NCBI GenBank assembly: GCA_003235365.1
Contig: QJWJ01000075.1
Span: 1 to 42,691 of the forward strand
Source: Deltaproteobacteria bacterium
GTDB taxonomy: Bacteria; Myxococcota_A; Polyangia; Polyangiales; Polyangiaceae
Direction of reading: 5' to 3'
Length of the DNA stretch: 42,691 nt
This document shows positions 1 through 8,816 of this stretch, piece after piece. Position numbers and translations under genes: made by a program. Numbering within the stretch: the first letter of the stretch is position 1; each line of letters begins with the position of its first letter. The notes below the pieces were generated by a model. The model made no database searches, was not told where the DNA came from, and was given only the letters and a program-made list of their open reading frames with translations.

Positions 1-2369
1 ACCCAGAAAGGGTACTTGTCCTTCGGGATCTCCTTCCAGGGCTTGTCGAGGAAGTCGAAGTCGGGCAGCTCGGGAGTCAGCGCGTTGTCGCGTGCCTTGT
101 TCAGCACGTCCATGTGGTCGGTGATGTAGTACCCCTCCTCTGTACCCGCGCGCGACAGCTCCTTCGTGATCTCTTCGCGTCCTTCGTAGTTTTGCTCGCA
201 CAGGAACATGTGCAATTTGCCATCGGGAGTACGAAAGTCGCCGTACGGCTTCTCCTTCCACCCCTCCTGGTCCATATACCGACGCGGCGTGCCACCGGCC
301 TTCGCCAGCTCGTAGGTCGGCGCAGGCCACTGGATTCCGCGCAACCTGCGAATCTGCTCGTACAAACCGATGCCGTCCCGCTCCTCGACCTCGAGCATAC
401 CCGTCAAGTCTGCGTCGGAGCCTTTGCTCGCCCTCACGAAGTCACGGAAGATGTCCTCTGGGTTGTAGAAGCCATTGTCCATCCTCTTGTAGGGGAAGAT
501 CTTGTCACCATCCAACCCCAGGCCGTTGGCGATTGCCCGCCCCTTGTCGATGACCATGTCCATGTCGGGCATCGTGCCGGGCACGGGGTTGGCCGTGCCG
601 TCACAAACGAAGAAGCGACGTTCCGACTGAATGTAGGTCCCTCCAACCCACTCACCCCAGGTCGCTGCGGGCAGAATCACGTCAGCGTAGAGGTTGTTCG
701 GCGCGTGGCGGTAGATCTCTTGTACCACGTTGAAGGTCTTGCTCAGCGCTGGCCGTACCAGAGTGTTCTGATCCGGCAGATCGATGTGCGTCGCGTAGAT
801 CAAGAACTGCGCCTTGACCTCGTCCTTGAGCGCACGCTCCATCATGCCAATCGCGTAGCCAGTGTTCTCCATCTTGGCGACCGACGCCAAACGTTCGCGG
901 GGAACGCGCCAAGAGTCAGCAATGTGATCGCGCCACTTGTCGTTGCCGAGCCCCTGGTTGAAAGGCAGACGCCCGGTGAGACCGCCGGTGAGCCGCTCGC
1001 CCATTGCGTTTGGTTGGCCCGTCATCGAGAACGGGCCACAACCGGGACGTCCGATGTTGCCGGTGAGTGCCATGAGGTTGATCAGACTCACCGTGTTGTT
1101 TTGACCGTGAACGTGTTGATTGTAGCCGATACCCCAAAAGGACAGAACGCCGCCTTCTCCGCGTTTCCTTCCCTTCATGGACGCCTCGGCCCACTTTGCG
1201 GCGACCTCGCGCAGGTACTTCGGGTCGATCATCGTCATGTGCTCGACCTGCTCTGGCGAGTAGCGCTCTTTGCATCCCTTGACGTAGGCTTCCCAACCCG
1301 TGCTGTGATTCTTGAGGAGATCCCAGGCGACGGCCTCCTCGTGCTTGGTGAGAATCACGTGAGCCAGCGCGTTGTGAATCGAGATGTCCCCATTGATCGT
1401 TGGGAAGTGATAGGAGGGCGCGTCTCCGCCGATTTCCTCGTAGCCTTGGACGGTGCCAGTTCGCCGAGGATCGACGACGAGCGTCGGGATACCCTTCTTC
1501 GCTTTGTGATCGGCGATACGCCAGAAGACGATCGGATGAGAGCCACGGCAGTTGTGGCCCCAATGCGTAACCATGTCGGCCTTCTCGATGTCAGCGTAGC
1601 TGGTGGGCGGCGTGTCGCTGCCGAAGGACTTGAAGTAGCCCGTAACCGCAGAGGTCATGCACATGCGCGCATTGGCCTCAATCGTGTTCGAGCCGATCAC
1701 GCCCTTCATGAACAGGTTTTCGAGGTACTGCCCTTCGACCGGCAACTGGCCTGAGCCATACAGCGACACGGAGTTCCCACCGAACTTCTTCACGATGCCG
1801 ACAATCTGCTTGACGACTATCTCTTCCGCCTCCTCCCAGGTAGCTTCGCGGAACACCTCGTCGTCGAAACGCCCTTTCGTCTTGCTGACGTGACCCGTCA
1901 AGGGGTCTGTCATGTCCTTTCGAATCAGAGGCTTGGTGAGACGGTCGACGTAGATCGCCTCCGCCGAGGTCAAGCCCTTGATGCACTGCAGACCGCGATT
2001 GGTCGGGTGATCCTTGTCGGGTTTCATCCCGACGATCTTCCCCTTCTCTGTTTGTATCAACGTGCCGCAACCGACACCACAGTAGGGGCACGCCGACAGG
2101 ATGTCCGTGGGGATATCCTTCTCGGGCGGTTCGAACTCGGACTTCTCGAGTGGCACCGCTTTGGTGGTCGTTGCGGGCGGCGATGTAGGGGGCTCTTTCT
2201 TCTTGGAGCAAGCGGCCGCGGCCACGGCTCCACCCATCAACGCTCCCTGGACGAATCGTCGTCGAGTGAAGCCTGTCGATGGCGGACTCTCGGGGACTTC
2301 TGCCAAGAGTTCCACCTTCCTTGCTTCGGCGAGGGGCAGGCGACGGTTTGGGGATTTCTGTTCCGACAT
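1..2369 (-). CDS. Nitrate reductase-type molybdopterin oxidoreductase, exported (NapA/NasA-like), C-terminus cut by window edge
   Basis: Catalytic subunit of the Mo-bis-MGD family, probably reducing nitrate to nitrite. 789 residues are visible from the ATG at 2369; the end of the C-terminal pterin-binding domain lies left of the window. The N-terminus has a twin-arginine motif (RRRFVQG, residues 36-42) and a lipobox-like AAAAC ending at Cys54, so it is probably Tat-exported and lipid-anchored. A [4Fe-4S] site is formed by C94, C97, C101 and C129. The likely Mo-ligand Cys sits in ARMCMTSAV, followed by the nitrate-reductase-like SFGSDTPP and later by GPFSMTGQPNAMG. The CPYCGVGC cluster motif is more usual in assimilatory NasA/NarB and formate dehydrogenases than in classical NapA (CRFCGTGC). 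Export plus the NapG/NapH-like genes nearby favour a periplasmic respiratory role. It lies 28 nt downstream of the cytochrome c gene and is probably co-transcribed with it. A related oxyanion reductase is possible. Confidence 0.87.
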   Translation of the reverse strand, partial: MSEQKSPNRRLPLAEARKVELLAEVPESPPSTGFTRRRFVQGALMGGAVAAAACSKKKEPPTSPPATTTKAVPLEKSEFEPPEKDIPTDILSACPYCGVGCGTLIQTEKGKIVGMKPDKDHPTNRGLQCIKGLTSAEAIYVDRLTKPLIRKDMTDPLTGHVSKTKGRFDDEVFREATWEEAEEIVVKQIVGIVKKFGGNSVSLYGSGQLPVEGQYLENLFMKGVIGSNTIEANARMCMTSAVTGYFKSFGSDTPPTSYADIEKADMVTHWGHNCRGSHPIVFWRIADHKAKKGIPTLVVDPRRTGTVQGYEEIGGDAPSYHFPTINGDISIHNALAHVILTKHEEAVAWDLLKNHSTGWEAYVKGCKERYSPEQVEHMTMIDPKYLREVAAKWAEASMKGRKRGEGGVLSFWGIGYNQHVHGQNNTVSLINLMALTGNIGRPGCGPFSMTGQPNAMGERLTGGLTGRLPFNQGLGNDKWRDHIADSWRVPRERLASVAKMENTGYAIGMMERALKDEVKAQFLIYATHIDLPDQNTLVRPALSKTFNVVQEIYRHAPNNLYADVILPAATWGEWVGGTYIQSERRFFVCDGTANPVPGTMPDMDMVIDKGRAIANGLGLDGDKIFPYKRMDNGFYNPEDIFRDFVRASKGSDADLTGMLEVEERDGIGLYEQIRRLRGIQWPAPTYELAKAGGTPRRYMDQEGWKEKPYGDFRTPDGKLHMFLCEQNYEGREEITKELSRAGTEEGYYITDHMDVLNKARDNALTPELPDFDFLDKPWKEIPKDKYPFW

Positions 2370-2397
2370 TGTTCCGACTATCCTTGCTTTGGATCGT

Positions 2398-3126
2398 TCA
2401 GTGAGAGTTCTTCCGCATGTAGGAGATGACACTGTCGATATCTTCCGGCGTCAGCGACGCAACGGCGATCTTCGACTCGGTTCTGAAGGGCTTCATCTGA
2501 GTCCCGCTCTTGCCATGCTTGATGATGTACCTGAGAAAGCCGTCCGTAACGTTCGACAGGAATGCCCTTCCGCGAATGGCCGTGCCGCTCGCCGCCTCCT
2601 GGTAACCTCTCCCAGTTCTCCCGTGACAGGCCGAGCAGACGTTCGAGAACACTTGCTCCCCCCGAGCCAGGTCGGCCTTCAATGGAGACTCGTCGAGGTG
2701 TGCGCGTTCGACTGGATTGAGGTCGCGCAAGTACGCGACGAGCTCCTCAGCTGCAAATCGCGACACCTTCAAACCCCAGGCAGGCATGGTCGTGCCTTCT
2801 CGTCCTTGTTGGATGGTGTGAATGAGGAGTTCGTCGCCTGCTGCTGCCAGGTAGGTCTTGCTAGCCAAGCTCGGTGCGACACCGACCTTGCCCTCGGCAT
2901 TTTCGCCGTGACAGCTGACGCACAATTGCTCGTACGTGCGCTTGCCATTGGCGACCTTATCGGGAGACGTTTTGACCGTCCGCGCGGCGACATCGGGCGC
3001 GGCAGGGGCCGCTTGTTTGATCTGCTCGGTCTGTTCGGGGTTTTGTGTTGTGCAGGCCGCAAGGCTTGCTGCCAAGATCCACGCGCGGAACATCCGGCGG
3101 GATGTACGTGCAATTGCATTGCTCAC
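2398..3126 (-). CDS. Diheme cytochrome c lipoprotein
   Basis: Small exported electron-transfer protein with two class-I cytochrome c domains. Heme-binding motifs are CVSCH and CSACH, and candidate axial methionines lie in TTMPAWG and TQMKPFR. The N-terminus (SRRMFRAWILAASLAAC) is a lipoprotein-type signal peptide, so the protein is probably anchored facing the periplasm. I chose the GTG at 3126 because a weak GTGAAG lies just upstream and it keeps the Arg-rich n-region; the ATG at 3093 (231 aa) is the alternative. The longer open frame upstream of 3126 has no protein-like content. The gene ends 28 nt before the Mo reductase start, so it is a good candidate for its direct electron donor, taking the place of NapB, which is not seen here. 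Confidence 0.87.
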   Translation of the reverse strand: MSNAIARTSRRMFRAWILAASLAACTTQNPEQTEQIKQAAPAAPDVAARTVKTSPDKVANGKRTYEQLCVSCHGENAEGKVGVAPSLASKTYLAAAGDELLIHTIQQGREGTTMPAWGLKVSRFAAEELVAYLRDLNPVERAHLDESPLKADLARGEQVFSNVCSACHGRTGRGYQEAASGTAIRGRAFLSNVTDGFLRYIIKHGKSGTQMKPFRTESKIAVASLTPEDIDSVISYMRKNSH

Positions 3127-4038
3127 AGATTCTTCACTCGCTTTCTGGATGCTTGGTTGCTTCCCTAGGCTTGGGTTGCGGCGACCTGACGGCCACGCAT
3201 CGGATGCTGTTGCGTGCGTGTTGCATGCACTGGGCGGACCCAACGACTGTGACGTCACATTGCTCGCCATACTCAAGCGGCCTGCTTCGGTTTCGACTTG
3301 TGCGACAGTTCTCACCATGCTCTTCGGGGGACGAGCCGTCGCGCATGGAAGGCGTAGCGAAGAACACACCGACAGGGCCAACGTTTTTGCGCGCCGCGTA
3401 CCAGCGGTTCGCTGATTCGGATCACCAGTGTTCTTGTCGGAGAGCACAGCACCACAACCCGGCCCGCGCACATCGCCAGCCTCCGGGGCGCAGAATATGC
3501 GCAACGCTGGCCCTCCCGCGCGCGGGGCTGAGTCGAACCATTGCTCGGACAACACCGGACCACACATCGCCCAGAACGTTAACGTCCGCCGCTCATGAAC
3601 AGAGCGCGGCGAATCAGATCTCGAGCCCGCAGTTTCCGGCACGCCTGGGGCGCTGCAGTCACCGTACCAACATCGCAACAGCACCAGTCGGCCAGGCGGC
3701 ACCCACGTCATCGACACGCCCTACGCTCGGGCTCGAGCAAGAATGTCATGCTCGAGGCCTCTATTTCGGCTCTCAGCGGTACACCAGGCGGCTCCTTGTG
3801 GAGCACCCATCGCGCTGGTTGTGCCACGGCCACCAAACAGACGGATCAGCAACTCGAGGTACTTCGATATCAACGCCGCACGAAGTGCGTACCGCGGTGA
3901 GCGGAGCGCCCAAAGTTGCGCGTTTGAAAACCACTCGTCGACGGTAAGGATCTGCAGAAAGGCCCAGCGTTGCTTCACGTGGCGCACAGTGCGGCTGAGC
4001 GACTGTTGGCACGGGATGAGCAGTGACAATTGCCAATC
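3127..4038. other. 912-nt divergent intergenic stretch without a recognisable gene
   Basis: This stretch separates the leftward cytochrome/Mo-reductase pair from the rightward NapG/NapH-like pair. Frames stay open for 80-300 codons on both strands, but the translations are Arg/Pro/Ser-rich, lack domain motifs and look like GC-rich chance frames. I saw no clear FNR-type (TTGAT-N4-ATCAA) site, IS ends or tRNA. Promoters for both divergent units should lie here. Its length is unusual for a divergent promoter region, so a decayed gene is possible but not demonstrated. Confidence 0.5.
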
Positions 4039-4728
4039 ATGGCCGACGACGATGAGCGCAGCGGCTCGCAGGACAAGGCAGAAAAACGACCCAGAAGACG
4101 TGTCGCTCTGCAAATGCTAACCGACCGCCCGAGAGAACCGGAACGCAGGAAGTTTGTCGTGGCGGGGACGACACTTGCGCTTGGAGGATTTGCTTGGAGC
4201 AGCGTTACCCTTTCGGGCGCCAGCCAAACGACGACCGAAGAACGACTCGCCCCGGTCCGGCCGCCCAGCGCGAGCAGAGTCGACACCACCTTTCAACAGC
4301 AGTGCATTCGCTGCGGCTTGTGCGGCACAGTGTGCGAGAACGGCTGCATCCGGTTTTTTGATCTCGACGAGCCCGCATACGGTGCGTTCACCCCATACCT
4401 CGACGTTCGGCGACGTGCCTGCACCCTCTGCATGCGCTGCACACAGATATGCCCGAGTGGCGCATTGACGCCTATCGAGGATGACTTCGATTCGATCGTC
4501 GCTGCAGTGAACATGGGGCCGGCCGAGGTCGAGCCGGAGTTGTGCCTTTCATACCAAGGTCGAGTCTGCGGTTACTGCCACGACGCCTGCCCGCTCCCCG
4601 GCAGGGCAATCCGACTGCAACCCCCAGCGCTGCCCGTCGTCTTGGATGACTGCGTCGGTTGTGGGCAGTGCGTGGAAGCATGTCCCCAAACACCTACCGC
4701 CATCAGGATCCCCAGGAGGTCAGCGTGA
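4039..4728 (+). CDS. napG: NapG/MauM-type ferredoxin protein, Tat-exported
   Basis: Periplasmic multi-cluster ferredoxin that, in the Nap family, passes electrons from the quinol-oxidising NapH to the nitrate reductase. The product is 229 aa. A twin-arginine signal (ERRKFVVAG, about residues 35-43, then a hydrophobic stretch) is followed by four Cys clusters: C89/92/95/99, C128/131/134/138, C169/177/180/184 and C205/208/211/215. The third has the spaced CLSYQGRVCGYC form typical of NapG. I chose ATG 4039; an in-frame TTG at 4030 would add three residues. The 3' end overlaps the start of the NapH-type gene (the GTG lies within ...GCGTGA), so the two are translationally coupled. Confidence 0.88.
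   Translation: MADDDERSGSQDKAEKRPRRRVALQMLTDRPREPERRKFVVAGTTLALGGFAWSSVTLSGASQTTTEERLAPVRPPSASRVDTTFQQQCIRCGLCGTVCENGCIRFFDLDEPAYGAFTPYLDVRRRACTLCMRCTQICPSGALTPIEDDFDSIVAAVNMGPAEVEPELCLSYQGRVCGYCHDACPLPGRAIRLQPPALPVVLDDCVGCGQCVEACPQTPTAIRIPRRSA
4714..4720 (+). promoter_or_regulatory. Ribosome binding site setting the napH GTG start
   Basis: AGGAGGT lies inside the 3' end of the NapG-type gene, four bases before GTG 4725. It decides the napH start in favour of this GTG over upstream in-frame codons that would place the start deep inside napG. Confidence 0.75.
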
Positions 4729-6302
4729 CTCATCGAGTTCGCCGACGACTGCCCGTAATCGCTGCGACGACTCCGGGCCGCACCTACAATTGGCTCAGAA
4801 GACTGACGTTGTCACTGCCTTGGATCGCGCTCACTTTGGGTCCACTGCTCGGGGGATGGCAGCGCATGGATCGCAACTATCTGTCCGCGTGGGAGGAACG
4901 AGGTTGGGATCTGCCGGACTGGCTGCTGCAACGATTGCCAGGAGGGGAGTGGCCCGCGACGGTCTACGAGAGCAATCAGCTTCTCGGAGGGGGAACAGGG
5001 GTCGACTACGGCGGGATCCCAGCAATCGAGCCGACGCTCGGCGTTTTTGCCATGTTGACTGGCCCGATGATACCGGTGCTGGTCGTCGCATTCCTGCTGC
5101 CGATGCTGATTGGGCTGTTTGCCGGGCGGGTATTCTGCGGTTGGTTTTGCCCGTTCGGGTCCCTGGCACGCGCTGTTGCAGCGCTGTTGCGACGCTTGCC
5201 GGGTCGGCGTCACCCCTATGCATTGCCACGTAGCAGAGCAGCGCGCTTCGTTCTGCTTGGAGTTGGAATGACCGCGGGCTTGGCGGGTATGCCCGCGGTT
5301 CTGGCTTTGCTGTTGCCTCACGCCCTGTTGCAACAAAGCATCTACTCGCTTTGGCTGATGGGAGGTGGTGGTGCCGCACTGGGCTGGTTCGTTGGCCTCG
5401 TCGCCGCGGGGGTCGTGATGGGGCCCAACGTGTACTGCGCTTCGCTGTGCCCAACGGGTGGAGTTCTGGCGCTTCTCGGGCGAACACGGTTGGTGCGTTT
5501 GACGATCACCAACGTGGAGCGATGCGGGAAGCACTGCGACCTGTGCTCTCGAGCATGCTGGCTGGCGCTCGACCCAGCGCGCGGAGATCCGGGGCCCGAC
5601 TGCGACAACTGTGCCCAGTGTCTTCGGGCGTGTCCCAAACAGAACCTCCAGGTGGGGCTCATCCTGCCCAGGGCGCGCCGTTCCGTGCTGATTGGGTTGT
5701 TCTGCGTCGCTGCGTTGCTGCCACGAGACGCTGCAGCCACGGATTCAGCGACACGCGGTGCCCCTCCCCGTCCAGTGCTGTTGCTGGAGTCGCGTCGACA
5801 GATCGACGATGTCAATCTGCTCATCGCCGTCGTGCGGGAACCCGAAGCGAACATCGAGCTTTCCAGCGCTCCGCTCACGACGATCAGCATCTCGGCAATT
5901 CGTGGGAAGCGGCGTGAGGCGCTCGACGACGGAACCATTCCACCGCGGGATTTCTATCGCGGCCCCGTCCGCCTCACGGTGCATCGCGCCGGCATGGCGC
6001 CCACCTCGCTCGAAATGAAGCAACCGCGGATGCCCCGCTCCACGACGCGACCATCGATCTATCGGTTTGAACTCACCGACGAACTCGGTGCGGGTGACCG
6101 CATCGGCCTGGCCGAGGTCCCCGGTTGGTTCCCCAGCCAACAGTGGACGATCGCATCATCCCACGGCGATTCCAGCCTGGTACATCTGCTCTCCGTGTTT
6201 CTCGCAAGCGCCTCGGTGTTCGGCGGGCTGATGGCGTTGTCGTTGGGCGCTAAAAGGTCGACAGATGCGGGAGCGCCCGCGCCACCAGCAGGAATCGACT
6301 AG
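4725..6302 (+). CDS. napH: NapH-type membrane ferredoxin/quinol dehydrogenase with a long C-terminal extension
   Basis: Integral membrane protein of the NapH/MauN family, expected to oxidise quinol and feed NapG. The product is 525 aa from GTG 4725. Hydrophobic segments lie at about residues 27-42, 106-135, 173-200 and 216-236. The family Cys pairs are C138/C142 (CGWFCP) and C238/C242 (CASLCP). Two [4Fe-4S] motifs follow: C267/271/274/278 and C293/296/299/303 (CDNCAQCLRACP). Typical NapH proteins are near 290 aa and stop soon after the second cluster. Here a hydrophobic segment at about 319-333 is followed by about 150 residues, probably periplasmic, and a final hydrophobic helix near 487-510. 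No known domain was recognised in the extension. Confidence 0.87.
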   Translation: MTHRVRRRLPVIAATTPGRTYNWLRRLTLSLPWIALTLGPLLGGWQRMDRNYLSAWEERGWDLPDWLLQRLPGGEWPATVYESNQLLGGGTGVDYGGIPAIEPTLGVFAMLTGPMIPVLVVAFLLPMLIGLFAGRVFCGWFCPFGSLARAVAALLRRLPGRRHPYALPRSRAARFVLLGVGMTAGLAGMPAVLALLLPHALLQQSIYSLWLMGGGGAALGWFVGLVAAGVVMGPNVYCASLCPTGGVLALLGRTRLVRLTITNVERCGKHCDLCSRACWLALDPARGDPGPDCDNCAQCLRACPKQNLQVGLILPRARRSVLIGLFCVAALLPRDAAATDSATRGAPPRPVLLLESRRQIDDVNLLIAVVREPEANIELSSAPLTTISISAIRGKRREALDDGTIPPRDFYRGPVRLTVHRAGMAPTSLEMKQPRMPRSTTRPSIYRFELTDELGAGDRIGLAEVPGWFPSQQWTIASSHGDSSLVHLLSVFLASASVFGGLMALSLGAKRSTDAGAPAPPAGID

Positions 6303-6354
6303 GTTCACTCCAATCCGTTCGTGACCGCGCCCCGTCGTCGAACTCGATCACGTC

Positions 6355-7497
6355 ATGACCACAACCGTCCCCCAGTCGCTCAGCCGACACTCGCCAGAGC
6401 TAGCGCTCATCCGCGAACAGATACGCCGCCTGATGGCGCGTTTCGATGCCAGCTACTTCCGGAAGATTGACGAGGACCGTGTCTTCCCGGACGAGTTCTT
6501 TCGCGCAATGGCCGAGCAGGGCTACTTCAGAACACTGCTGCCCGATGAGTTCGAAGGCACGGACGCCGGCCCGGCCGTCGCCAGCGTCCTGATCGAGGAG
6601 GTCAACCGCTGCGGCGGGGACGCGAGCTCGCTCAACGCTCAGATGACAATCTGTCAGGCGCTACTCCACAACGGCACCGAGACCCAGAAAGCGACCTATC
6701 TGTCGGCGATCGGCTCGGGCGAAGTGCGATGCTTGTGTGTCGCTGCGACGGAGCCAGATGGCGGAGCCGACATGCGAGCTCTCAAGAGCACGGCGCGCCG
6801 CGCTGGCGACGACTGGGTCCTCAACGCCCAGAAGGTGTTCATCTCCTTTGCCGAACACACCCGACTTCTACTGCTGCTGGCGAATACCGATGATGGCCCA
6901 ACCGTGTTCTTACTCGACAAGTCAGAGCACGGCGCGTCGATCGAGCTGCAACCCGTTCAGATGGTGGCCAACCGCCTCACGACGATGCTGTTCATCGATG
7001 AACTGCGTGTCCCGGACTCGGCGCGACTGGGCCAAGTCGGCCAAGGATTGAGGGTGCTGATGAAGAGCTTTGCGCGCCGACGCATCTTCGCTGCAGCCGA
7101 GAGCATTGGCAACGCTCGCTTCCTGCTCGACATCAGTCTGACGCACGCCAAAACCCGAGTGACCTTCGATCGGGTCATCGGCTCCAATCAAGGTGTGCAG
7201 TATCCCCTGGCCCAGGCTTACGCGCGCGTCGAAGCCGCCGACCTCATGCGCTGGGACGCGATCTCCGAATTGGAGGCAGGACGAGACGCCGGGACGCGTT
7301 CTGCAATGGCCAAGCTATTGGCGTCCGAAGCCAGCTGGGAAACGGCGCGCGCTGCCATGACGACGTTCGGCGGGTGGGCGTTATCCTCGGAGATGCACGT
7401 CGAACGAAAGGTCCGTGAGAGCATGGTGTTCGTCTTCAACAACATGCTCTGGAGCTACCTCGCTGAAGAAGGGCTCGATCTCCCCAAAGCATTCTGA
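6355..7497 (+). CDS. Acyl-CoA dehydrogenase-fold protein lacking the usual catalytic Glu
   Basis: 380 aa with the full acyl-CoA dehydrogenase layout: helical N-domain, a middle beta domain with the FAD/substrate signature (CVAATEPDGGADM, about residues 122-134) and a helical C-domain with GSNQGVQYPLAQAY. The usual base, a Glu in Y-E-G-T near the C-terminus, is absent: the matching stretch reads VFVFNNMLW, with Asn in its place. The alternative Glu site used by isovaleryl- and long-chain-CoA dehydrogenases falls in FARRRIFAA, where Arg is present. FAD binding looks possible, but ordinary alpha,beta-dehydrogenation is doubtful. It starts 52 nt after napH on the same strand and is convergent with the radical SAM gene. 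It could be a flavin enzyme of another type or a repurposed acyl-binding protein. Confidence 0.82.
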   Translation: MTTTVPQSLSRHSPELALIREQIRRLMARFDASYFRKIDEDRVFPDEFFRAMAEQGYFRTLLPDEFEGTDAGPAVASVLIEEVNRCGGDASSLNAQMTICQALLHNGTETQKATYLSAIGSGEVRCLCVAATEPDGGADMRALKSTARRAGDDWVLNAQKVFISFAEHTRLLLLLANTDDGPTVFLLDKSEHGASIELQPVQMVANRLTTMLFIDELRVPDSARLGQVGQGLRVLMKSFARRRIFAAAESIGNARFLLDISLTHAKTRVTFDRVIGSNQGVQYPLAQAYARVEAADLMRWDAISELEAGRDAGTRSAMAKLLASEASWETARAAMTTFGGWALSSEMHVERKVRESMVFVFNNMLWSYLAEEGLDLPKAF

Positions 7498-7576
7498 GCA
7501 CGCGCGAACGGTCTCTACCGGATCCCGCGGCGCGCAAGCCCGCACGGCAACGGGTGGAGCAACGATGGCGAAATCG

Positions 7577-8707
7577 TCAACGATCGGAAGCGGGAGTACG
7601 AAGCGGCGTTTCCGATCCTGGCTGATAGTCGCAAAGCGGATCTTCGCCGAGGGCGTCACCACTCGCGGCGTAGGCTCGCGCACGACTCCCACCGCAAGCG
7701 TAGCGAAACTCACATCTGCCACAGCGCCCCTTCAACCTGTCGGCATCTTGCAACATTCTCAAGGCCTGAGATTGGCGATAGATCACGTGCAACGGAGATT
7801 GCTTGACGTTGCCGAGGAGCGGATACGGCAAGAAGCCAGCTGGATATACTTCACCGGTGTGCGACACGAACACGACCCCATTGCCGTCGCGGATCCCGAA
7901 CCCCATTCGCCCGGCCATGCTGGCGATCGCCGTCAAGGACGTGCCTTCTGCAAGTTTTCGTTGGATCCAAAAGCGCCGATAGTGCGGTGCTTCGACAGTT
8001 CCCACGTGGAATGGAGCGCCCTGGGCCTGTTCGTAGATCCAACCAAACAACTCTTCAATCTGCTCGGGTGTGGGGAGCCCCAACTGCAGGCCGCGACCGA
8101 CCGGCACCAGCTGAAACAGGCTCCAACGCTTGACCGGTGGCGCATGATGCTCGGAAAGCAAGCGATACATCGCCGGAACGTGGGGCAGAGTAGCCGTCGT
8201 CACGGTTGTGTTCACCTGAACCGGTATGTTTCTCTCGCGCGCCCATTGTAGCGCTTGCTGTGACCGCGCAAACGTACCAGGAACATTCCGAAATGTGTCG
8301 TGAACCTCAGCCGTTGGCCCGTCGAGGCTCACGCCCAATGCGGTGACTCCGAGCTCGGCAAACCGGTCGACGGCTTCTCGCGTCAGCGTCGGCGTGGTGG
8401 ACGGCGTGATCGCGATAGGCACGTGGATTTCGCGCGCATAGCCCATCAGATCGTAGAGGTCGGGGCGCTTCATCGGATCGCCACCGGTGAAGATCAGCAG
8501 GCTGCCCAGCTCCTTGACGCTGTCGATCAGCGCCATGCCCTGCTCCGTCGTGAGTTCGTGCGGATGTTGCAGTGGTTGAGCGCTAGCTCGGCAGTGTCGA
8601 CAGTTCAGATCGCACGCCTGGGTCATCTCCCAGTAAACGTTCCGCGGCGCTTGCTGGTATACGAACCCCGGATAGGTCGCCTCGACCTTCGTTGCGGAAA
8701 TGCCCAT
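7577..8707 (-). CDS. Radical SAM/SPASM protein, NirJ/AhbD-like
   Basis: 376-aa radical SAM enzyme. The S-adenosylmethionine cluster motif is C32-x3-C36-x2-C39 (CDLNCRHC), followed by the glycine-rich FTGGDPMKRPDL and SLDGP strands of the partial TIM barrel. The C-terminus carries SPASM-type cysteines (C329, C332, C338, C359) in the context CGGSRARAYA...EDPLC, characteristic of the heme/heme d1 enzymes NirJ and AhbC/D and their relatives. The true substrate is unknown; relatives act on tetrapyrroles or on peptides. It is the last gene of a leftward unit, 109 nt after the Cys-rich small protein. Start ATG 8707 has a weak GACGAGA upstream. I found no convincing precursor peptide in the 109-nt gap. 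Confidence 0.87.
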   Translation of the reverse strand: MGISATKVEATYPGFVYQQAPRNVYWEMTQACDLNCRHCRASAQPLQHPHELTTEQGMALIDSVKELGSLLIFTGGDPMKRPDLYDLMGYAREIHVPIAITPSTTPTLTREAVDRFAELGVTALGVSLDGPTAEVHDTFRNVPGTFARSQQALQWARERNIPVQVNTTVTTATLPHVPAMYRLLSEHHAPPVKRWSLFQLVPVGRGLQLGLPTPEQIEELFGWIYEQAQGAPFHVGTVEAPHYRRFWIQRKLAEGTSLTAIASMAGRMGFGIRDGNGVVFVSHTGEVYPAGFLPYPLLGNVKQSPLHVIYRQSQALRMLQDADRLKGRCGRCEFRYACGGSRARAYAASGDALGEDPLCDYQPGSETPLRTPASDR

Positions 8708-8816
8708 GTCTATCTCGTCTTTCGTCTTTCGAACATCGATTGCCCCTCGAAGAACGACCGCTCATCTAGCACATCACGTCCCCCGTTCACGGCATCTCCG
8801 TTGGTCGGCGTGGTCA

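Noticed and set aside
114..1754. 546-codon plus-strand open frame
   Set aside because: It is antisense to the Mo reductase, whose frame carries clear Fe-S and Mo-ligand motifs. The plus-strand translation has no domain signature and reflects GC-rich third positions.
3045..3947. 300-codon plus-strand open frame and 130-codon minus frame at 3721-4113
   Set aside because: Both are Arg/Ser/Pro-rich with no motif, signal or ribosome site; they overlap each other and the cytochrome gene.
7415..8251. 278-codon plus-strand open frame
   Set aside because: Antisense to the radical SAM gene; no domain content.
8708..8816. Possible RiPP precursor peptide upstream of the radical SAM gene
   Set aside because: The gap and a frame through it give only a short Arg-rich peptide that overlaps the Cys-rich gene out of frame, without a convincing ribosome site or core.
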